A stretch of DNA of 64,000 nucleotides, from contig NZ_AP023287.1 in the NCBI RefSeq assembly GCF_014218295.1, positions 5,084,001 to 5,148,000 on the forward strand, written 5' to 3'. The stretch comes from Mycolicibacterium litorale. Its GTDB lineage: Bacteria > Actinomycetota > Actinomycetes > Mycobacteriales > Mycobacteriaceae. Positions within the stretch are counted from its first letter, which is position 1; each line of letters starts with the position of its first letter. Shown one piece after another: positions 60,441-64,000 of this stretch. The translations under genes and the position numbers were made by a program. Below the pieces are notes generated by a model, which was not told the origin of the DNA, made no database searches, and worked only from the letters and a program-made list of their open reading frames with translations.

Positions 60441-61021
60441 AACTCCGCGCGACGGCCGGTGAACGCCAGCAGCCGCTGCAGCGGCGGGGCGTCCTCGGGC
60501 ATCTCGACCGGCTCGTCGAATCCCGCCCGCTTGCGCCCCTCCGGTGTCAGGAACTTCTGCGTCATCGCGAGCACGTATTCGCTCAACGAGTCCGGTGCAG
60601 GCACCTCACGCCCCGTCGCGGCCGCGTAATCCCAAGCGTGCACGAGGAATTCGAGCGACAGGATCCCGACGAGCACCGTGGCCGGCAGCTCCGTCCCGCC
60701 GGCCGGGACGGTGCCGTCGAGTCCGCGGCGGTGCCAGGCGTCGAGCGCGGGGCGGGCCGCGAGGATGATCTGGCGCTCCACGGAGTCCGACGGATCGCGC
60801 TCCGGCAGCTCGGCGCCGGCCGCTTGACCAAGCAGCGTGATCGACGTCATCAGGTGGTCGGTGAGACCGGCCACGTCGAACTCACGGCACGGTGTCTGCT
60901 TGCCCATGTCGTCCTCGGCGATTCCGCGAACCACCTGGTGCAGCACACCGAGACTGAGTTCGGCACTGCGCAGTTCGTTGGTCGGCGGTGACTCGGGGCC
61001 CTGCGGCAGGTCGCTACGCAT
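60437..61021 (-). CDS. Mycothiol-dependent maleylpyruvate isomerase-like (TIGR03086/DinB fold) protein
   Basis: 194 residues. TPCREFDVAGLTDHLM and SLEFLVHAWDYAAATG hold two of the expected His ligands of the metal-binding DinB/MDMPI fold. Mycothiol-S-transferase-like activity is a family possibility. ATG at 61021 preferred over one three codons upstream. Confidence 0.85.
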   Translation of the reverse strand: MRSDLPQGPESPPTNELRSAELSLGVLHQVVRGIAEDDMGKQTPCREFDVAGLTDHLMTSITLLGQAAGAELPERDPSDSVERQIILAARPALDAWHRRGLDGTVPAGGTELPATVLVGILSLEFLVHAWDYAAATGREVPAPDSLSEYVLAMTQKFLTPEGRKRAGFDEPVEMPEDAPPLQRLLAFTGRRAEF

Positions 61022-61062
61022 GGTGCACACGTTACGTGGCGGCTGCGCCTATCGTGGCCCAG

Positions 61063-61392
61063 ATGGGTATGCATGCGAGGACTCTGACGGCTCGCCTGGC
61101 GATGGGGCTGCTGCTGTCCGCGGGGCTGCTGGCCGGCTGCACCCAGACGGTGACCGGCACCGTCGCGCAGACCACCGAGCCGGGTCCACCGATCCCGGAC
61201 GCCACGTCGGTCACCTGCAAGGAGTACGCCGCACTCGAGGAGGACGCGCAGCTCGCGATCATCGGCGAACTGATGAAGGAGGGCAGCGGCGGCGCCGGCT
61301 CGCAGCGCACCGTGGTGGCCAAGACCCTCGCCGACGCGATCTGCGAAGTCCTACCGTCGGCCCGGCTCAGCGACATCCTGATCGGCCGCTAG
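61063..61392 (+). CDS. Small putative lipoprotein
   Basis: 109 residues. Signal LGLLLSAGLLAGC-like: hydrophobic stretch LAMGLLLSAGLLAGCTQ with a lipobox ending at Cys 25. The mature part contains ATSVTCKEYAALEEDAQLAII and a second Cys (ICEVLP), likely one disulfide. No function recognised. Lies 10 bases before echA21 on the same strand. Confidence 0.78.
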   Translation: MGMHARTLTARLAMGLLLSAGLLAGCTQTVTGTVAQTTEPGPPIPDATSVTCKEYAALEEDAQLAIIGELMKEGSGGAGSQRTVVAKTLADAICEVLPSARLSDILIGR

Positions 61393-61402
61393 CCTCAGCT
61401 CC

Positions 61403-62218
61403 ATGGGCGATACATACGAGTCGGTGACCGTCGACATCGACGGGCACGTCGCGCGCGTCACGTTGATCGGTCCCGGTAAGGGAAACGCGATGGGCCCGGC
61501 GTTCTGGGCCGAGCTGCCCGAGGTCTTCTCCTCACTCGACGCCGACCCCGACGTGCGGGCCATCGTGCTCACCGGCTCGGGCCGCAACTTCAGCTACGGC
61601 CTCGACCTGGCGGCCATGGGTGCCGAGCTGCCCGGCCTGGACGCCGGCGCCAAATCCCGCGCCGACTTCCACAAGCGGCTGCAGAAGATGCAGGGCGCCA
61701 TCACCGCCGTCGCCGACTGCCGCACTCCGACGATCGCCTCGGTACAGGGCTGGTGCATCGGCGGCGGGGTGGACCTGATCAGCGCGGTCGACATCCGCTA
61801 CGCCAGCGCCGACGCGAAATTCTCGGTGCGGGAGGTCAAGCTGGCGATCGTCGCCGACGTGGGCTCGCTGGCCCGGCTGCCGCTGATCCTGACCGACGGG
61901 CACCTGCGCGAACTGGCCCTGACCGGCAAGGACATCGACGCCGCCCGCGCCGAGAAGATCGGCCTGGTCAACGACGTGTTCGACGATGCCGAGGCGTCGC
62001 TGGCCGCCGCGCACGCCACCGCGGAGGAGATTGCGGCGAACCCGCCGCTGACCGTGCAGGGCGTCAAGGACGTCCTCGATCAGCAGCGCATCGCCCGCGT
62101 GTCGGAGAGCCTGCGGTACGTCGCGGCGTGGAACTCGGCGTTCCTGCCGTCGAAGGACCTCGGTGAGGCGGTCACCGCGATGTTCCAGAAGCGACCGCCG
62201 AACTTCACCGGCGAATGA
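61403..62218 (+). CDS. echA21: Enoyl-CoA hydratase/isomerase (crotonase) EchA21
   Basis: 271 residues. ARVTLIGPGKGNAMGPAFW, RNFSYGLDLAAMG (first oxyanion-hole strand), VQGWCIGGGVDLISAVDIRYAS and a catalytic Asp-type segment VREVKLAIVADVGSLARLP, as in delta3,delta2-dienoyl-CoA-isomerase-like crotonases. Fatty-acid or steroid side-chain beta-oxidation is the expected role. Same position as Rv3774. Confidence 0.9.
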   Translation: MGDTYESVTVDIDGHVARVTLIGPGKGNAMGPAFWAELPEVFSSLDADPDVRAIVLTGSGRNFSYGLDLAAMGAELPGLDAGAKSRADFHKRLQKMQGAITAVADCRTPTIASVQGWCIGGGVDLISAVDIRYASADAKFSVREVKLAIVADVGSLARLPLILTDGHLRELALTGKDIDAARAEKIGLVNDVFDDAEASLAAAHATAEEIAANPPLTVQGVKDVLDQQRIARVSESLRYVAAWNSAFLPSKDLGEAVTAMFQKRPPNFTGE

Positions 62219-62219
62219 G

Positions 62220-62306
62220 CGGTGGCGGAGGGATTTGAACCCCCGGACGGTGTTAGCCGTCTCTCGCTTTCAAGGCGAGTGCATTAGGCCGCTCTGCCAC
62301 GCCACC
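62220..62306 (-). tRNA. tRNA-Ser (anticodon TGA)
   Basis: 87 nt class II tRNA. Acceptor GGTGGCG/CGCCACC, anticodon loop CTTGAAA (TGA at 62270-62272), long variable arm, no encoded CCA. Its 3' 22 bases are identical to the att core of the mobile element, so it is a possible secondary integration target. Confidence 0.95.
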
Positions 62307-62326
62307 GCGCAACAGCGTAGTGGGTG

Positions 62327-62839
62327 CTACACGCGGCCTAGCCTGGCGGGCGCCGCGCCCGCCCGCATCGCGGCGCTCACGCGGCGGCAGTTCTCCCCCA
62401 TCGCCGAGATCTGCGGCCGCGACAGCCGGCCCAGGAAGTGAATCCGCACGCCCTCGCTGTAGGTGACCATGGCCTGGCGCACCTGGGTGCGGCCGTCGTC
62501 GGTGATCGTCGCCAGCACGCCGCGGCCGTCGTCCGGGCTGGCGCCCCGCCGCACCAGGCCCTGCATCTCCAACCGGCGGATCTGCCGCGTCACCCGACTG
62601 GGCAGCGACATCAGCTTGTCCGCGAGATCGCCCATCCGTGCCGACCCGGTCGGCGACTTGTCGAGCATGTCCAGCAGGCGGACGTCGTTGAGCGTCAGGT
62701 GATGCTGTTCGACCAACGACTTGTTCAATGTGGCGTAAAGCCTCAACGCGGCGTCCAGGAAATTTTGCCAGGACCGTTGTTCTGCAATGTCTAGACCCGG
62801 CATGTCGCTCGCCGTGCGGCCCCCGATCATCCCCTCCAT
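62327..62839 (-). CDS. MarR-family transcriptional regulator
   Basis: 170 residues. Winged helix: LVEQHHLTLNDVRLLDMLDK, ARMGDLADKLMSLPSRVTRQIRRLEMQGLV and wing SPDDGRGVLATITDDG. Several possible starts (62839, 62830, 62803); 62839 is used. Divergent from the quinone oxidoreductase and likely its regulator. Confidence 0.87.
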   Translation of the reverse strand: MEGMIGGRTASDMPGLDIAEQRSWQNFLDAALRLYATLNKSLVEQHHLTLNDVRLLDMLDKSPTGSARMGDLADKLMSLPSRVTRQIRRLEMQGLVRRGASPDDGRGVLATITDDGRTQVRQAMVTYSEGVRIHFLGRLSRPQISAMGENCRRVSAAMRAGAAPARLGRV

Positions 62840-62902
62840 CCGCCCATGGTAGAACACGAAACCGCTGCCGGGAAGCGAACTGTACCCAGGGGTAGGGTTT
62901 AA

Positions 62903-63889
62903 ATGATGCATGCGATCGTCGCGGAGTCCGCGGAGAAGCTGGTGTGGACGGAATTACCCGAACGCGCACTTCAATCGGGTGAGGTCCGTATCGACGTGGT
63001 TGCCGCGGGGATCAACCGCGCCGACCTCCTACAGGCGGCGGGCAAGTATCCACCCCCGCAGGGCGCCAGCGACGTCATGGGCCTGGAGGTCTCCGGCATC
63101 ATCAGCGAGGTCGCCGACGGGGTCTCCGAGTGGTCCGTCGGGCAGCCGGTGTGCGCTTTGCTGGCAGGCGGGGGCTACGCAGAAAACGTGACCGTGCCGG
63201 CCGGCCAGGTGATGCCGGTCCCGGCATCGGTGGAACTCCCCCACGCCGCGGCGCTTCCCGAGGTGGCGTGCACCGTGTGGTCCAACGTCGTGATGACCGC
63301 CGGACTCGCGGCCGGGCAGACCCTGCTCGTCCACGGCGGCGCCAGCGGTATCGGCACCCACGCCATCCAGGTGGCACGTGCGCTGGGCTGCCGGGTCGCG
63401 GTCACCGCGGGGTCGCAGAACAAGCTGGACCTGTGCCGGGAACTGGGCGCCGACGTGGCCGTGAACTACCGCGACGAGGATTTCGTCGAGCGGGTGCGCG
63501 CCGAGACCGGCGGCGCCGGGGCCGACGTGATCCTCGACATCATGGGCGCGGCCTACCTCGACCGCAACATCGATGCCCTGGCCACCGGTGGGCGGCTCGT
63601 CGTCATCGGCATGCAGGGCGGCGTCAAAGGTGAGCTCAACATCGGCAAGCTGCTCGCCAAACGCGCCAGCGTGACCGCGACCGCGCTGCGCTCACGTCCG
63701 GTCACCGGCCCAGGCGGCAAGAGCGACATCGTCGCCGAGGTCGTGGAGCACGTGTGGCCGATGGTGGCCGACGGCCGGGTGCGCCCGATCATCGGTGCGG
63801 AGTTCCCCGTACAGGAGGCCCACGCCGCCCAGGAACTGCTGAACTCCGGCGAGGTGTCGGGCAAGGTCCTGCTGCGCGTGCGGGACTGA
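62903..63889 (+). CDS. NADPH:quinone oxidoreductase (zeta-crystallin-like MDR)
   Basis: 328 residues. Zinc-free medium-chain dehydrogenase: GINRADLLQAAGKYPPPQGA, GLEVSGIISEVADGV, NAD(P) motif LLVHGGASGIGTHAIQVA, AGSQNKLDLCRELGADVAVNY. PIG3/QOR type, as at Rv3777. Reduces quinones or enones. Starts at 62903; a second ATG three bases on is equally likely. MarR gene is divergent. Confidence 0.92.
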   Translation: MMHAIVAESAEKLVWTELPERALQSGEVRIDVVAAGINRADLLQAAGKYPPPQGASDVMGLEVSGIISEVADGVSEWSVGQPVCALLAGGGYAENVTVPAGQVMPVPASVELPHAAALPEVACTVWSNVVMTAGLAAGQTLLVHGGASGIGTHAIQVARALGCRVAVTAGSQNKLDLCRELGADVAVNYRDEDFVERVRAETGGAGADVILDIMGAAYLDRNIDALATGGRLVVIGMQGGVKGELNIGKLLAKRASVTATALRSRPVTGPGGKSDIVAEVVEHVWPMVADGRVRPIIGAEFPVQEAHAAQELLNSGEVSGKVLLRVRD

Positions 63890-63905
63890 CGGTTCCGGGC
63901 CGGAG

Positions 63906-64000
63906 TCAGCCCAGCGACGCCAGCGCGCGCACCAGCTGATCCACCTCGGCGGTGGTCGTGTAGTGCGCCAGCCCGACCGTCACCGCACCGCCGATGTCGT
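63906..64000 (-). CDS. Class V aminotransferase / cysteine desulfurase-like protein, C-terminal end only
   Basis: The last 31 codons are visible: [21 protein letters not shown] followed by a helix LVRALASLG. The GLAHYTTxxEVDxLVxxL ending is the C-terminal signature of class V aminotransferases, and the position corresponds to Rv3778c. The active site lies outside the window. Confidence 0.78.
   Translation of the reverse strand, partial: DIGGAVTVGLAHYTTTAEVDQLVRALASLG

Noticed and set aside
62883..62894. TACCCAGGGGTA resembling the CsoR-type operator, upstream of the quinone oxidoreductase
   Set aside because: Short, asymmetric and with a different centre from the five clear sites; the neighbouring MarR is a more likely regulator.

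Overview
The window is high-GC actinobacterial chromosome, almost certainly a Mycobacterium (rapid-grower or Mycolicibacterium type). It carries an LpqH-type 19 kDa lipoprotein, a DesA1 acyl-ACP desaturase, a PE-PPE-domain esterase, a cutinase and an F420-type luciferase-like oxidoreductase. Gene blocks match the order I remember from M. tuberculosis Rv3752c-Rv3762c (tadA, TadA partner, tyrA, glycolipid-binding protein, proZWVX, LapA-like, fadE36, alkylsulfatase) and Rv3772-Rv3778c (hisC2, echA21, quinone oxidoreductase, aminotransferase). The species cannot be named from sequence alone.

Layout. (1) 1-5937: a sulfur-stress cluster with a peroxiredoxin, two metallo-beta-lactamase/rhodanese fusions, a TauE/SafE exporter, a six-cysteine mini-protein, a rhodanese-DUF2892 membrane protein, a CsoR-family repressor lacking the copper-ligand His, and a DUF302 protein. 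Five copies of a 16-bp palindrome (ATACCCC-N2-GGGGTAT) sit in front of its transcription units. The cluster ends at a hairpin, followed by a 38-codon remnant of a second ligC-type ligase. (2) 6192-14199: TetR, GH3 glucosidase, SnoaL-like protein, two SDRs, nitroreductase, LLM oxidoreductase and intact ligC. Three divergent promoters here share a new-looking operator, GTGCTATAC-N4-GTATAGCAC. (3) 14201-31227: desA1, gluQRS, an amino-acid ABC transporter, a saccharopine-dehydrogenase-like protein, a P450 between two diverged 64-bp repeats, tgt, lpqH, PE-PPE esterase, a fused B12-dependent diol dehydratase operon whose reactivase is frameshifted, a penicillin-binding lipoprotein, a secreted protein and a DUF2237 protein.

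(4) 31277-41951: a 10.7-kb integrated phage-like element bounded by identical 27-bp copies of the 3' end of tRNA-Ser(CGA). It encodes tyrosine integrase, an XRE repressor, an excisionase-like protein, an AAA ATPase, HNH nuclease, large terminase, portal, scaffold, HK97-like capsid and a connector. It has no tail, lysis or lysin genes, so it resembles a capsid-forming phage satellite or the phiRv1/phiRv2 type of element. A pair of identical palindromes between the divergent xis-like and repressor genes forms a compact genetic switch.

(5) 42137-64000: conserved core. It holds tadA with its partner, tyrA, a glycine-betaine-type ABC operon, an APH-fold FadE36-like protein, phosphatase, SDR, alkylsulfatase, a tandem pair of imine-reductase-like enzymes divergent from an HxlR regulator, metallophosphoesterase, cutinase, a GGDEF protein, tRNA-Arg(ACG), tRNA-Ser(GCT), an aromatic aminotransferase, echA21, tRNA-Ser(TGA), MarR, a quinone oxidoreductase and the tail of an aminotransferase-V protein. 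No CRISPR array, rRNA or complete insertion sequence was seen.
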